Counted from the first letter of the stretch, positions 16,218 to 26,485 are shown. The stretch: DNA of 64,000 nt from Oceanirhabdus seepicola (GCF_023684385.1 NZ_JAGSOJ010000003.1:186001-250000), one strand, 5' to 3'. The notes: generated by a model not told the origin, from the sequence alone. A program made the numbers and translations.

Positions 16218-17957
16218 ATGCTTGAAAGCTTAACTTACACTTCAAAACTATTCTATTCAGAGAATAAAAAAAATGTGATTTTATATTTCATCACAACTAT
16301 TTTAACAGTACCTTTATTTTTAGGGGAACTAATCTTAACTAAGCGAGTTATTGATACAATTCAGAATTCAACTTCAACATTTACTTACAAGGAAGCTTTA
16401 TTGCTTATGATATTCTTGGTTGTGGTAATTTACATGAATACAATGAATGCTTCCATGAAAGCATTATCATCCACTAGTCTTATAGAAATAGGTTTATATA
16501 AAAAAGAAAAACTCATATTAGAAAAATCTTCTAAGTTACCACTTACATATCTTGAATGGCCAAAAATAAAAGCACTTAGGGAAAGGGCTAAACGCCTACC
16601 CTTATTTGAACTCTTTGAACAATGGATGAATTGCATTGTTGATTTTACTACAATAGGTTCGTTGCTCATAATATTAATCTATTATAAATGTTCACTAGTA
16701 TCATTTATAATTTTTGCAGGTCTGTTACTACAATTCTCTACAAATAAAAAAATTGTTAAAAATAAAGAGAAAATCTATCAAAAACAATCTTCTTCAAGAT
16801 TAATATTAGATTATCTATTCAATCTTTTAGTTCAAAGAGAGACAATACAAGAAATCAGAACTTATAATATGTCACCATACTTAAAAAAGAAATGGAAGGA
16901 AATATTTAAAACGAACTTCAAAGAGATACAGAAAAAGATTATCTCTGGTGAGTTACGTAATATTCTTCAAAATATTGTGATCACTATTATGAACGGGTCA
17001 TGTGTGATAATACTGGTGATAATCAGCGCTAAAAGTGGAAATGGAGCAGGTGTATTTGTAATGCTACTTAAAGTGGTATCTCAATTGTTTATTTTATTAC
17101 CGAGATTTTCTACAAATTATTCTTCATTGAAGTCAAGTACCATAAGATTTAAAGATTTTATTGGATTTTTAAATGTTCAAGAGGATATGAGGGGACAGAG
17201 AGCATTACCAGAGTGTGACAAAGGAATGAAGATTGTAATCAATGACCTATCTTTCAAGTATAAGGATAGTGAAAAGAACACCCTTAAAGGAATAAATATG
17301 GTAATAAACCCGGGGGAGAAGATAGCTCTTGTTGGAGAAAATGGCTCAGGGAAATCCACATTGGTTAAGATCATTTTAGGGTTGTACAAACAAAAGGATG
17401 GAAATATAGACTGGTCAATTGGAGGGGAGTCTATAAAAGCAAAAGAGGCTGTCAATGGGGCAAGGGTGGTTTTTCAAGATTATACAAGATTGTTGAGACC
17501 AATCAGAGAAAACATTGCCATAGGGGATATTAAACATCTTAATAATGATAAAAAGCTTAATAGAGCACTTAACAAGGCAGAGAGTAATGAATATGTTGAT
17601 TATCTAGATGAACAAATTGGTCCAGAATTTGGAGGAAGAGACTTCTCAGGTGGGCAATGGCAAAGGTTGGCTATATCCAGGGCATATCTCAATGAGAAAC
17701 AGCTAACCATATTTGATGAACCAACAGCTTCATTAGACCCTAAAGCTGAATTAAAGGCTTTCGAAGCATTTGTAAATCTTAGTGATAATAAAACATCTGT
17801 TATTGTTACACATCGACTTTATATGGCAAGGTCTGTAGATAGGATATTTGTACTTGAAGATGGACAAATTGTTGAGAGTGGTAGCCATTCAGAGTTAATG
17901 AGACTACATGGAAAATATGAGAAGATGTATATTTCACAATCTGAATTACATGGATAA
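16218..17957 (+). CDS. ABC exporter half-transporter (permease plus ATPase), first of pair
   Basis: A 579-aa half-transporter: residues 1-310 form the six-helix membrane domain, residues 335-575 the ATPase with Walker A GENGSGKST, signature FSGGQWQRL, Walker B LTIFDEPTASLDP and the H-loop VTHRL. It would assemble with the next gene as a heterodimeric exporter. Start ATG at 16218 after GGGGGG. No peptidase domain and no neighbouring peptide or modification genes are visible, so the cargo (lipid, drug or peptide) is open. Confidence 0.9.
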   Translation: MLESLTYTSKLFYSENKKNVILYFITTILTVPLFLGELILTKRVIDTIQNSTSTFTYKEALLLMIFLVVVIYMNTMNASMKALSSTSLIEIGLYKKEKLILEKSSKLPLTYLEWPKIKALRERAKRLPLFELFEQWMNCIVDFTTIGSLLIILIYYKCSLVSFIIFAGLLLQFSTNKKIVKNKEKIYQKQSSSRLILDYLFNLLVQRETIQEIRTYNMSPYLKKKWKEIFKTNFKEIQKKIISGELRNILQNIVITIMNGSCVIILVIISAKSGNGAGVFVMLLKVVSQLFILLPRFSTNYSSLKSSTIRFKDFIGFLNVQEDMRGQRALPECDKGMKIVINDLSFKYKDSEKNTLKGINMVINPGEKIALVGENGSGKSTLVKIILGLYKQKDGNIDWSIGGESIKAKEAVNGARVVFQDYTRLLRPIRENIAIGDIKHLNNDKKLNRALNKAESNEYVDYLDEQIGPEFGGRDFSGGQWQRLAISRAYLNEKQLTIFDEPTASLDPKAELKAFEAFVNLSDNKTSVIVTHRLYMARSVDRIFVLEDGQIVESGSHSELMRLHGKYEKMYISQSELHG

Positions 17958-17970
17958 GAAGGGGGCCTTT

Positions 17971-19752
17971 ATGATTAATAAAAAGAATAATATATACAAC
18001 ATAATGTTGATAATATTTAAGATTTTCAAGAAGATGCCGTTACTTATGTTTATCACATTCACTATTCCCTTTATAGGTGGAGTCATTACATTTTTTACAT
18101 ATACAACTCAGGTTGAAATAATAAATATTATAGTCAGTAACAGCGGAGAGGAAAGTTGGAAGGTCATACTTTCTAAGGTGGTACATCCATTAATAATCTT
18201 TACCTCTATATTTGCAATACAGGCTATATCTCAAGCTTTAACGAACATTTTCAAAAACGCAATGAACACAAAAGTCACCTTGTTCTTTAAAAGTGAAATT
18301 GTCGATTTAATGAACAAGGTTGATTATGAAAAGTTTGATGATAAAGAATTCTGTGATAAGTTAGAGAGAGCCAAAAGTGTTGTAGGAGAACACCTTGTAG
18401 GTATAATGCAGAATTTGGTATCAAGTATAAGTATATTCTCATCCCTTTTGAGTATCATTTGGTTAGCTGCTACTAGTAGATATTTCATAATAGTCATAGT
18501 TGTGGTTGGAATGATGGTGATTAGTTTATGGTTAAAACTTTCAACTGAGGTGAAAGTACGTAAAGTAGGGAGAGAGCTTACGTTCCAGGGAAGAATGGGT
18601 GATTACCTCTCAAATACACTTGAAGATTCAAATACAATTAGAGAGTTGAAGATCTACAATGCTTCAAATTATTTCTTAGATCTTTGGGGAGGGATCATAA
18701 CTAAACAACATAGGAAGAGATATGATGCTAGACGAGATGAAATACGGATTGGAATGATAGTAACCTTAGTACAGACTATAGCAATATTTCTTGTATTGTT
18801 AATGTTACTTAATAGAATTAATAGTTCTATAGAAGTTACAATAGGTACTATTTCAGTTCTGTTTATGGCAATGTTATCTAGTGGATATAAGATAATGAGC
18901 TTGACATGGCCTTTAAGTAAATTATATATAAGCAGTACAAAGTTATATGATTTGAATGAGATACTAAAGTTGAAAGAAAGTTTAAAGGAAGTCAAAAATT
19001 TAGAAGAAAAGAAGAAGGATAGTTTACTTCCAATTGAAATAAATAGTGTGAACTTTAAATACATAAGCAGTAACAAGAATATAATAAATGATTTGAATCT
19101 AAAAATACAAAAAGGAGAAAAAATCGCCATAGTAGGTGAAAATGGTGCAGGTAAGTCAACATTGGTGAAGTTGATACTTGGGCAATATAAAGCTTCTAAT
19201 GGTGAAGTTTTATGGAATGGAAAAAACAAAATATCTAGCAAGCCAGCAGTTGTCTTTCAGAATTTCATCAAATTTCAGCTAACTTTAAGAGAAAATATTG
19301 CTTTAGGTAATATAGAAGAATATCACAATGATGAGAAGATAATTGAAACCTTAAAAAAATGTGACCTATATGATTTATATCAGGAACTAGGTGGACTAGA
19401 TGTCACTTTAGGAAGATTAAAAGATGGAGGAAGACAGTTATCGGGAGGACAGTGGCAAAAACTTGCCATTGCAAGAGCGGTATTCAAAGATGCAGACCTC
19501 CTTGTGTTTGATGAGCCAACTTCAGCTATAGATCCAAATGCAGAACTAGAAATATTTAATAAGCTAATGAAGATATGTAAGGACAAAACAGGGGTATTTA
19601 TCTCTCATAGATTCGGATGGGCTAAGAATGCTGATAGAATAATTGTGATGGATAGGGGAGAAATAATTGAGATGGGATCACATGAGGAGTTAATTCAGTT
19701 AAAAGGAAATTATTATAATATGTACAACCTTCAATCATCATGGTACAGATAG
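17971..19752 (+). CDS. ABC exporter half-transporter, second of pair
   Basis: A 593-aa half-transporter starting 13 bases after the first; ATG 17971 follows AGGGGG. Membrane domain at residues 15-330, ATPase from about 360: Walker A GENGAGKST, signature LSGGQWQKL, Walker B LLVFDEPTSAID and H-loop ISHRFG. Both nucleotide sites look complete in both subunits, so there is no obvious degenerate ATPase site as in some heterodimers. Co-transcribed with the preceding gene. Confidence 0.9.
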   Translation: MINKKNNIYNIMLIIFKIFKKMPLLMFITFTIPFIGGVITFFTYTTQVEIINIIVSNSGEESWKVILSKVVHPLIIFTSIFAIQAISQALTNIFKNAMNTKVTLFFKSEIVDLMNKVDYEKFDDKEFCDKLERAKSVVGEHLVGIMQNLVSSISIFSSLLSIIWLAATSRYFIIVIVVVGMMVISLWLKLSTEVKVRKVGRELTFQGRMGDYLSNTLEDSNTIRELKIYNASNYFLDLWGGIITKQHRKRYDARRDEIRIGMIVTLVQTIAIFLVLLMLLNRINSSIEVTIGTISVLFMAMLSSGYKIMSLTWPLSKLYISSTKLYDLNEILKLKESLKEVKNLEEKKKDSLLPIEINSVNFKYISSNKNIINDLNLKIQKGEKIAIVGENGAGKSTLVKLILGQYKASNGEVLWNGKNKISSKPAVVFQNFIKFQLTLRENIALGNIEEYHNDEKIIETLKKCDLYDLYQELGGLDVTLGRLKDGGRQLSGGQWQKLAIARAVFKDADLLVFDEPTSAIDPNAELEIFNKLMKICKDKTGVFISHRFGWAKNADRIIVMDRGEIIEMGSHEELIQLKGNYYNMYNLQSSWYR

Positions 19753-19927
19753 AAGAAATCAATAAAGTTAATATGGTTGAAAGGTACCTTTCCCTCTAAA
19801 ATAAAAAAAATATTAATATAATACACTATATATGTTAAAATTAGTGTGTAGAATAATTTAGAAAAATATTTACAATAACCACGTTAAGTGATATAATATA
19901 ACCTATAAAAGAGTAGAGGTGATGAGA

Positions 19928-20167
19928 TTGAGAAGGAAGAAAGAAAGTCCAGTATTAGTTATTATAATCGGAATAATTTTGGTTATAATAAGTTTGGTTT
20001 ATTCTTTAGGTCTGGTAACAGGTTTGATTACTCTAACTAATTTTACTATAGGATTATTGATTGTACTTGCTATAATGTTGTTAGTTGTTGGTGCAATTAT
20101 ATATACTGTTATTGAAAGATTGAAAGAATTAAGGGAGGAGAATGAAGATGATTTTAGTAACTACTGA
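19928..20167 (+). CDS. Small two-helix membrane protein
   Basis: About 79 aa, with two long hydrophobic helices (VLVIIIGIILVIISLVYSLG and TIGLLIVLAIMLLVVGAIIY) and an acidic C-terminus. The TTG at 19928 is best spaced from GAGGTG; an ATG at 19922 is possible. Its end overlaps the next gene by 20 bases, so translation is coupled. No family recognised. Confidence 0.65.
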   Translation: MRRKKESPVLVIIIGIILVIISLVYSLGLVTGLITLTNFTIGLLIVLAIMLLVVGAIIYTVIERLKELREENEDDFSNY

Positions 20168-20459
20168 TTACATTACAGGTAAGGAATTTGAAATGCTAGG
20201 TGTTGCAAAAGGGTCTACTATAAGATCAAAGCACATTGGTAAGGACATTTTAAGTGGATTTAAAACTATGGTAGGTGGAGAATTAACTGCTTATACTGAG
20301 ATGATTAATGAAGCTAGAGCTATTGCTACAAAGAGAATGGTAGAAGAAGCAGAAGGAATGAATGCTGACGCTGTAATTAATATTAGATATGCAACTAGTG
20401 CTGTAATGCAAGGGGCTGCAGAGGTAATGGCATATGGTACAGCAGTTAAGTTTAAATAG
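20148..20459 (+). CDS. UPF0145/YbjQ family protein
   Basis: A 103-aa protein with the family pattern: MILVTTDYITGKEFEMLGVAKG, a central amphipathic helix with EARAIATKRMVEEAEGMNADAVINIRY, and a C-terminal strand ending YGTAVKF. Members form pentameric rings; function is unknown. The start at ATG 20148 is nine bases from GGAGG; ATG 20142 is too close. It is coupled to the small membrane protein upstream, suggesting a membrane partner. Confidence 0.88.
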   Translation: MILVTTDYITGKEFEMLGVAKGSTIRSKHIGKDILSGFKTMVGGELTAYTEMINEARAIATKRMVEEAEGMNADAVINIRYATSAVMQGAAEVMAYGTAVKFK

Positions 20460-20477
20460 GAAATAGTCTGAAATTTA

Positions 20478-20519
20478 GAGGGTATCTTAAAGTATTATAC
20501 AATACTTTAGATATCCTCT
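20478..20519 (+). terminator. Long inverted repeat after the UPF0145 gene
   Basis: GAGGGTATCTTAAAGTATT pairs with AATACTTTAGATATCCTC across an ATAC loop, with one bulge and one mismatch. The T-tract is weak, so it may stop transcription less efficiently. Confidence 0.6.
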
Positions 20520-20544
20520 ATTATTCAATAATAAGGGTGAAAAC

Positions 20545-21258
20545 ATGAATAATATCTTAAAAGAGGCAGATATGTATGCACCATTAAAAAAATTCTTGGA
20601 AAGGCAAGGGTTTAATGTTAAAGGAGAGGTTAAGGATTGTGATATTGTAGGGGATAGAGATGGACATGTTGTCATAATTGAGATGAAGAAGAGCCTCAAC
20701 TTTAAACTTCTTTTGCAAGGTAGTTTAAGACAAAAATTAGCTGAAAATGTATACTTAGCAATTGAAAAACCTAAAAAAAGTCATTTCACAAAAGAGTGGA
20801 ATGATAAAAAGTATCTTCTAAAGAGACTAGAATTAGGGCTTATTTTTGTTAGTAAAGATAAAGTAGAAGTTATCATTGAACCAAAAGAATATAATCTGAA
20901 AAATGTTAGAAGAAGAAATAAAAAGAAAAGGGAATCTCTTATTAAAGAGTTCAATAACAGAACAGGGGACTTTAATTCTGGGGGAGTAAGCAAAAGTAAA
21001 ATAGTCACAGCATATAGGGAAGAAACTCTTAAAATTGCGTACTACATAAATGAAAATGGTGAAATCTCAATAAAAGAGTTAATCAAATTAGGGTGTACCA
21101 AAAAGACTTCAAGCATACTACAAAAAAATTTTTATGATTGGTTTAAAAGGGTAAAAAGAGGAACCTATTCTCTTACAGATAAAGGTGAAAGAGCATTAAG
21201 AGATTATAGTGATGTTATTGAAAATATTAGAGAAAAAGAAATAGAAGAACCTGTTTAG
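20545..21258 (+). CDS. DUF2161 nuclease-like protein with winged-helix tail
   Basis: A 237-aa protein. Residues 1-120 look like a PD-(D/E)XK fold: GEVKDCDIVGDRDGHVVIIEMKKS supplies the D...ExK pattern and a helix LLLQGSLRQKLAENVYLAI follows. Residues 165-225 look like a winged helix (ISIKELIKLGCTKKTSSILQKN, RVKRGTYSLTDKGERAL). This matches DUF2161-type putative nucleases. No neighbouring defence genes are evident. The stop codon lies in the loop of its own terminator. Confidence 0.8.
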   Translation: MNNILKEADMYAPLKKFLERQGFNVKGEVKDCDIVGDRDGHVVIIEMKKSLNFKLLLQGSLRQKLAENVYLAIEKPKKSHFTKEWNDKKYLLKRLELGLIFVSKDKVEVIIEPKEYNLKNVRRRNKKKRESLIKEFNNRTGDFNSGGVSKSKIVTAYREETLKIAYYINENGEISIKELIKLGCTKKTSSILQKNFYDWFKRVKRGTYSLTDKGERALRDYSDVIENIREKEIEEPV

Positions 21259-21278
21259 GAGCTTCTATTTCTTTTTTA
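21235..21278 (+). terminator. Terminator overlapping the DUF2161 stop codon
   Basis: AAAGAAATAGAAG (21235-21247) pairs perfectly with CTTCTATTTCTTT (21262-21274), followed by TTT. It lies between convergent genes. Confidence 0.75.
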
Positions 21279-22613
21279 TAGAGATGAAAGGGTCTTTTTT
21301 TTCCATTTACCACTTTTCCATCTAAAGTACATCAATATTCCTCTTAAACATTCATCAATTCCAAATGCTATCCAAATACCAATTAGTCCAAGATTATATC
21401 TGATACCTAAAACATATGCTAAACCAATACTGATTAACCATAAAGAAATGATACCAATTAGCACAGGAAATATTGTATCACCAGTACCCCTTAGAGCATC
21501 TATGACTACTATGTTGAAGGTTCTGCCCACTTCAACAAGGATATCTATTATAAGTATAGTAGCACCTAATGTTATTATATAGTTGTTATCAGTGAAGATG
21601 GACATTAATTGTTTACCTAGTAAACTTCCAAGTATACTCAGAGAAAGTGTTGCAATTAATGCACTTTTAAGTGCGATTGAAAAAATTCTATCTGCAAGTT
21701 CATAATTATTTTCGCCCTTATACCTACTAACCATAATTTGATTAGCTTGTCCAATGGCTAGAGATATTGCAAAGAAGAATCTAACCAGAGTCATTACATA
21801 TGTTTTGGCTGTAAAGGCATCCTCACCTAAATTACTAAGGATGATAGCAGTCATAAAAAGTTGTGCAGCATTATAATTCATTTTTTCTAGAGCAGATGGA
21901 ACGCCTAATAAAAGCATATCTTTAATAATATCAAAAGGTAGTGGGAAAATAAGTTTAAAGATATTGAGTTTTTCTATAGTTCTAAAAAAGAAAATACATA
22001 ATATAATTAATCCAATTAATCTACTAAATGATGTTGCAATAGCCACACCTTTTACTCCTAAGATTGGAAAACCAAGGAATCCAAAGATGAATAAAGCATC
22101 TAAAACTGCATTAATAGTATTCATGATAAGTGTTACTTTCATGGTTATTTTTGTATATCCATGACTTCTTATTATTGCAGATAAATTACTTAATAGAGCT
22201 TGAAGAAAAATGGCGCCTCCTACATAAAATAAATATTCATTGGAATATGAGAAGAGTTTTTCAGTAACACCAATAGCATTGAGTATTGGTACTCTAAACT
22301 GAATTAAAACTAAACTACTAATTACCCCTATTAATAAACTAAGCAACATAGAAATAGCTGCGATTTTTGATGTTAAAGCTTTTTCTTTTTTTCCTAGGCT
22401 TTGAGCGGTTAAGACAGCAGAAGAACCAGAAATTATGGTAAAAATAATAGTGAACATCCATATTACTTGAGTAGTAGCGCCTACAGCAGAGGCTGCACTA
22501 TCAGAATAGCTACTTAGCATCCAAGTATCAATAAATGCTAAAAGCATGAACATAATATTTTCTACAAATATTGGCCATGTAAGTTTAAAAAGAGCTTTGT
22601 TTTGTTTTTTCAT
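21276..22613 (-). CDS. MATE-family efflux transporter
   Basis: A 445-aa membrane protein with about twelve helices in two repeats. The N-terminal KLTWPIFVENIMFMLLAFIDTWML with the following SAASAVGATTQ and the internal repeat near PSALEKMNYNAAQ are typical of MATE (NorM/DinF-like) exporters driven by a Na+ or H+ gradient. Start ATG 22613 follows AGAAGG. Monocistronic. The drug or metabolite exported is not predictable. Confidence 0.92.
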   Translation of the reverse strand: MKKQNKALFKLTWPIFVENIMFMLLAFIDTWMLSSYSDSAASAVGATTQVIWMFTIIFTIISGSSAVLTAQSLGKKEKALTSKIAAISMLLSLLIGVISSLVLIQFRVPILNAIGVTEKLFSYSNEYLFYVGGAIFLQALLSNLSAIIRSHGYTKITMKVTLIMNTINAVLDALFIFGFLGFPILGVKGVAIATSFSRLIGLIILCIFFFRTIEKLNIFKLIFPLPFDIIKDMLLLGVPSALEKMNYNAAQLFMTAIILSNLGEDAFTAKTYVMTLVRFFFAISLAIGQANQIMVSRYKGENNYELADRIFSIALKSALIATLSLSILGSLLGKQLMSIFTDNNYIITLGATILIIDILVEVGRTFNIVVIDALRGTGDTIFPVLIGIISLWLISIGLAYVLGIRYNLGLIGIWIAFGIDECLRGILMYFRWKSGKWKKKTLSSL

Positions 22614-22738
22614 TAGTATGCCTTCTTTCTGAGTCAAAAATTACAAATATAATTAACTTTTAAAATATATCATGGAGAGTGTAAAACTTCAATATATTAA
22701 TAGTAAGAAGTAAAAATTGTTGTAATTGAGGTGAAAAA

Positions 22739-22888
22739 ATGATAATTAAGAAAAGGTTTATTCTAATAATGATTATATTTTCATTATTAATTAGTACTAG
22801 CTTAATTGGATGTGATAAAAAGGAAGCAAATAATAACACAATAAAAAATGAGTCAGTAAATAATGAGAATAATAGTAATGCTAAATGA
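22739..22888 (+). CDS. Very small lipoprotein (49 aa)
   Basis: MIIKKRFILIMIIFSLLISTS followed by LIGCDKKE: a complete lipoprotein signal with Cys25, then a 24-residue Asn/Glu/Lys tail and a stop. GAGGTG lies just upstream of the ATG. Either a genuine mini-lipoprotein or the surviving 5' end of a larger gene; the 146 bases after it show no continuing domain. Confidence 0.55.
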   Translation: MIIKKRFILIMIIFSLLISTSLIGCDKKEANNNTIKNESVNNENNSNAK

Positions 22889-23034
22889 GGAATATGATAA
22901 TTATGCTGGTCAGCATATATAAAAAAGGCGAATTAATATAGAATTAATAATTTTCACTGTATTTATTGAATTATTAGGCATATTATGATACTTTTATAAG
23001 TGGCTTATATTTTACAATTGCGGGAGGTATTATA

Positions 23035-23382
23035 ATGGAAATAAAAAGAATTGAATCAACAGGAAGAATGAGTAGAATAGTGATACATGGAAATACGGTT
23101 TATCTTTGTGGACAAACATGTGGAGATGCTGAAAAAGGAATGAAGGAACAAACAAAAGTTGTTCTTGAAAAAATAGAAGATTTATTAGCAAAAGCTGGGT
23201 CTAGTAAGGAAAAGATCCTTTCAACAACTATTTACATAAAAGACATGGCTATGTTCAGTGAAATGAACGAAGTATGGGATGCATGGGTATCTAAAGAGAA
23301 TCAACCTGCTAGAGCATGTGTTGAGGCAAAAATGGCTAGAGAAGAAATATTAGTAGAAATGTCAGTTGTCGCTGCACTTTAA
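23035..23382 (+). CDS. RidA-family protein
   Basis: A 115-aa protein of the YjgF/YER057c/UK114 fold. [19 protein letters not shown] and [26 protein letters not shown] with the conserved Arg (PARAC) are present. RidA hydrolyses reactive enamine/imine intermediates from PLP enzymes in the cytosol; some subfamilies lack this activity. The sequence looks closer to the Rid2/YjgH-like variants than to canonical RidA (tentative). Confidence 0.88.
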   Translation: MEIKRIESTGRMSRIVIHGNTVYLCGQTCGDAEKGMKEQTKVVLEKIEDLLAKAGSSKEKILSTTIYIKDMAMFSEMNEVWDAWVSKENQPARACVEAKMAREEILVEMSVVAAL

Positions 23383-23392
23383 TACATGGATT

Positions 23393-23424
23393 AAAAGAGG
23401 TTTGTCTAATGACAAACCTCTTTT
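23393..23424. terminator. Bidirectional terminator between convergent genes
   Basis: AAAAGAGGTTTGTC and GACAAACCTCTTTT form a perfect 14-bp stem with a TAAT loop; both ends give T-runs. Confidence 0.92.
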
Positions 23425-23432
23425 ATAGTTTC

Positions 23433-25118
23433 TTATTTTTCAATTTTGGAAAGTTCAAGGGTAGTATTTACAGACTCATAATCAGAGTTCAGATTAGTTA
23501 TTGTTTTAACTAGGCCTACCCCCTTTGCATAATAATTTATTATGTAGTTATTGTCATCAACGAAATTAATTAATTCTATTGCATTATACGTTCCACTAGG
23601 TGTTGTAACTTCGGTACTTACAGATGAAATATAAGTAATAGTGTTATCAATGTTATCAATGTTAGTCCAAAAGTTACCTTCTTTTAAAGGTCCAGAAATC
23701 ATTGTAGAACCTAACATATTCTCCTCAGATATTAACTCAGTAGATTCGGTGTATTCGCTTAAATAAACTGTTCTAGCAATGTTGTCTTTTAGAGAATAAA
23801 CTATTGAATAATCACCATAAGGTGATGAATATTTTGCTTGAATCTTTTCATCAGTGAAATATTCAAGTCCAATTGAGTAAACTTCAATTCCAGCTTCGTC
23901 AGTGAAATGATATATAGCCTTTTCTTGAGGATAGAAATAATCACTAACTGTACCTTCGATGGAGCTTCCTGTATCTTGAAGAAGTATTAATTCTCTTAGA
24001 AAAGAACTATTCTTTGACTCTATTTTTACAGTTTCTTCTTCTATTTTTCCATAAAAAGGATCAAGCTTGTTTAATAATTCAATTGCATTAATAGAATTAT
24101 TAGCAATTTTAGGTCTTGCAATTTTTATAGGATCATTAATGTCATAGTAACTAGTTTCTATTTCTGCTTGAAGTTTTACCATGTTTTCAACATTAATATC
24201 TAAAGCATATTTTTGGTAAATAATATTTCCGTTTTTGATAGAGAAAGTACATGTTAATCCTTTTTCACCTAATATATCAGGGAGAACATCTATTTGAGAT
24301 AAAAGCATTTCTCTGTTTGTATTCAATTCACTTAAAATAGAATCTACATCTATCTCACCAATTTCAGCAGAATATTTTTTAGTTAATTCTAAAAGTTTCT
24401 TTATTGCTTCATCATTTGAAACTATGCTCTTTAAAAGTAATTTGAAATTCTCATTATTTATATTTAGTTCGTAAGTTTTAGCTTTTATTGTACCTTTTCT
24501 TCTCTTAAGTGTTTGATAACCTTTGTCAGTTATTATATTTTTTAATGATTTATCAGTACCTAAAGATTGAAGAATATCAAGAACATCTTTATTCATTTCA
24601 ATAGCTGTTTCTTGGCTTGTTAAGATTTGCTCATAAAGTTCATTGTCTATTGGAGCATAAGATATTATAGATAAAAGCTCATTTAGATTAAATTCTAAGT
24701 ATTCTTCTTTTTTTGTTCCAAAACCTAAAGCAGACTTCATGAATTTTGGCATTTTCATATAGTATTGTAAATTCTTTTCACCATCTTTTGATGGTTCAAT
24801 ATAGTACTCAGTATCAAAATTTAAATCCATTACATCCAAATTCATATTAACTAATGCTGTAGGAAGCTTGTCCGCATTTTGCTTATAAGCGCCTGTGCTA
24901 GATAATTTTAAGTCTAAAGGAAAAGAGCCTTCAAGACCTATGAGTTCTCCTGGAAATTCTAAATGCATTTTAGCTGAAGAATCAAAAGTGTATGATTTAA
25001 TTTTAGCTGTTTTGAGTAAAGCTTGAGAAATTTCTTTAGCACCTTTTGAACAAGATACAAAAGTAAACATTGCTAAAAGTACTATCGAAATCAGCTTAAT
25101 AACTTTTCTTTGGTTCAT
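23433..25118 (-). CDS. Large lipoprotein of unknown function
   Basis: A 561-aa lipoprotein: signal peptide, lipobox FVSC (Cys23), then a long alternating beta/helix region. The first ~350 residues (SYTFDSSAKMHLEFPGEL, LDLKLSSTGAYKQ) resemble LolA-like or DUF6612-type lipoproteins that measure a lipid-like ligand; this is a weak similarity. The last ~170 residues form a second beta domain ending with GTYNAIELINFVDDN and YYAKGVGLVKTITN. Start ATG 25118 follows GGAGGG. Monocistronic. Confidence 0.75.
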   Translation of the reverse strand: MNQRKVIKLISIVLLAMFTFVSCSKGAKEISQALLKTAKIKSYTFDSSAKMHLEFPGELIGLEGSFPLDLKLSSTGAYKQNADKLPTALVNMNLDVMDLNFDTEYYIEPSKDGEKNLQYYMKMPKFMKSALGFGTKKEEYLEFNLNELLSIISYAPIDNELYEQILTSQETAIEMNKDVLDILQSLGTDKSLKNIITDKGYQTLKRRKGTIKAKTYELNINNENFKLLLKSIVSNDEAIKKLLELTKKYSAEIGEIDVDSILSELNTNREMLLSQIDVLPDILGEKGLTCTFSIKNGNIIYQKYALDINVENMVKLQAEIETSYYDINDPIKIARPKIANNSINAIELLNKLDPFYGKIEEETVKIESKNSSFLRELILLQDTGSSIEGTVSDYFYPQEKAIYHFTDEAGIEVYSIGLEYFTDEKIQAKYSSPYGDYSIVYSLKDNIARTVYLSEYTESTELISEENMLGSTMISGPLKEGNFWTNIDNIDNTITYISSVSTEVTTPSGTYNAIELINFVDDNNYIINYYAKGVGLVKTITNLNSDYESVNTTLELSKIEK

Positions 25119-25327
25119 AATAACCCTCCATTTCAGTATTAAAAACATGCTTTCATATTATACCAAATAGACAAGTAAATTCATAGTAAAGATTTTATTG
25201 AGAAAAATAATTCGAATTATTTTTAAATTTTATGGTAAAAAGATTAAGATATGGTTAATATAAAAGTTAGATAAAATAAATAAGGATATAGAATGTATTT
25301 AAATGATAACTAATGAGGTGGTTTGAA

Positions 25328-26485
25328 GTGAAAAAAATACTATGTTATATAATTTTATTTAGTAGTGTTGTGTTTGTTTCTTGCAATATAACTGAAAATA
25401 ATAACATGAAAGAAAGAGAAGAATTAGAAGAGAAAATTGAAGGCGAAGAGAAGGTTGAGAAAGATATTATTGAAGAAATTATGGAGAGTATGACATTAGA
25501 AGAGAAAGTTGGTCAGATGATAATTGGAGGATTCAATGGTGTTTCATTGAGTGAGGAGAACAAGAATAAAATATTGGAAAAGAATTTAGGTGGAGTAATA
25601 CTCTTTAATAGAAATATAACAGATAGGGAGCAGTTAATAGAACTGAACAGCCAACTAAAGGATTTAAATAATGAAATAGGACTTTTCATTTCCGTAGACG
25701 AAGAAGGTGGACGTGTTTCAAGACTGCCAAAAGGAAAAATTCCAATTCCTCCAATTTATAAGATTGGGCAGATGGGGAATCCGAAGATCTGTAAAGATAT
25801 TGGAGAGCTAGTAGGAGAGGAATTAAGAATGTATGGGTTTAACATGGATTTTGCACCTGTTCTTGATATTTGGAGTAATAAAGAAAACAAGGTTATTGGA
25901 GATAGGGCTTTTGGAGATAATGCAGAAATAGTTAGTAAATGCGGTATTGAGATGATAAAGGGATTCAAGGAAAAAGAAATAATATCAGTTGTGAAGCATT
26001 TTCCAGGGCATGGTGATACTGTACTGGATTCCCATAAAGGATTACCAGTTATGGAATATGGTTTAGAAGACTTAACTAAACGAGAACTAATACCATTCGT
26101 TGAGGCTATAAAGAATGAAGTAGATGGAATTATGGTGGGGCATCTTATGCTACCTAAAGTTGATAGTAGTGGTTACCCAGCATCCTTATCAAAAATATTC
26201 ATTGAAGATATATTACGAAAAAAGTTAGGGTATAAGGGATTGATTATAACAGATGATCTAGAAATGGGAGCAATAAAGAATAATTTCGGAATAAAAGAGG
26301 CTAGTAGAAAGGCTGTGGAGGCTGGAGTTGATATTCTTTTGGTTTGTCATACTGAAGGTAATATTACAGGAGCTGTCCAGAGTATAGTTGAAGGAGTGAG
26401 GGATGGAAGTATATCAGAAGAAAGAGTAGAAGAAAGTGTTAAGAGAATTTTAAAAACTAAAGAAAAGTATGGTATATTAGATTAA
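25328..26485 (+). CDS. nagZ: Lipid-anchored beta-N-acetylglucosaminidase (GH3, NagZ type)
   Basis: A 385-aa GH3 enzyme. Signal peptide with lipobox FVSC (Cys19), a Glu/Lys-rich linker, then the TIM barrel: MTLEEKVGQMIIGGF, LFISVDEEGGRVSRLP, DFAPVLDI, the KHFPGHGDTVLDSHKGLP loop that supplies the His of the NagZ-specific dyad, and nucleophile Asp in IITDDLEMGAI. It lacks the second GH3 domain, as NagZ does. Being outside the cell, it would cut GlcNAc from wall fragments externally, as in Bacillus NagZ. Start GTG 25328 after GAGGTGG. Followed by a nucleoside hydrolase gene. Confidence 0.92.
   Translation: MKKILCYIILFSSVVFVSCNITENNNMKEREELEEKIEGEEKVEKDIIEEIMESMTLEEKVGQMIIGGFNGVSLSEENKNKILEKNLGGVILFNRNITDREQLIELNSQLKDLNNEIGLFISVDEEGGRVSRLPKGKIPIPPIYKIGQMGNPKICKDIGELVGEELRMYGFNMDFAPVLDIWSNKENKVIGDRAFGDNAEIVSKCGIEMIKGFKEKEIISVVKHFPGHGDTVLDSHKGLPVMEYGLEDLTKRELIPFVEAIKNEVDGIMVGHLMLPKVDSSGYPASLSKIFIEDILRKKLGYKGLIITDDLEMGAIKNNFGIKEASRKAVEAGVDILLVCHTEGNITGAVQSIVEGVRDGSISEERVEESVKRILKTKEKYGILD

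Noticed and set aside
16218..19752. Lantibiotic or RiPP export cluster around the ABC pair.
   Set aside because: No precursor peptide, modification enzyme, peptidase domain or immunity gene could be found within several kb.
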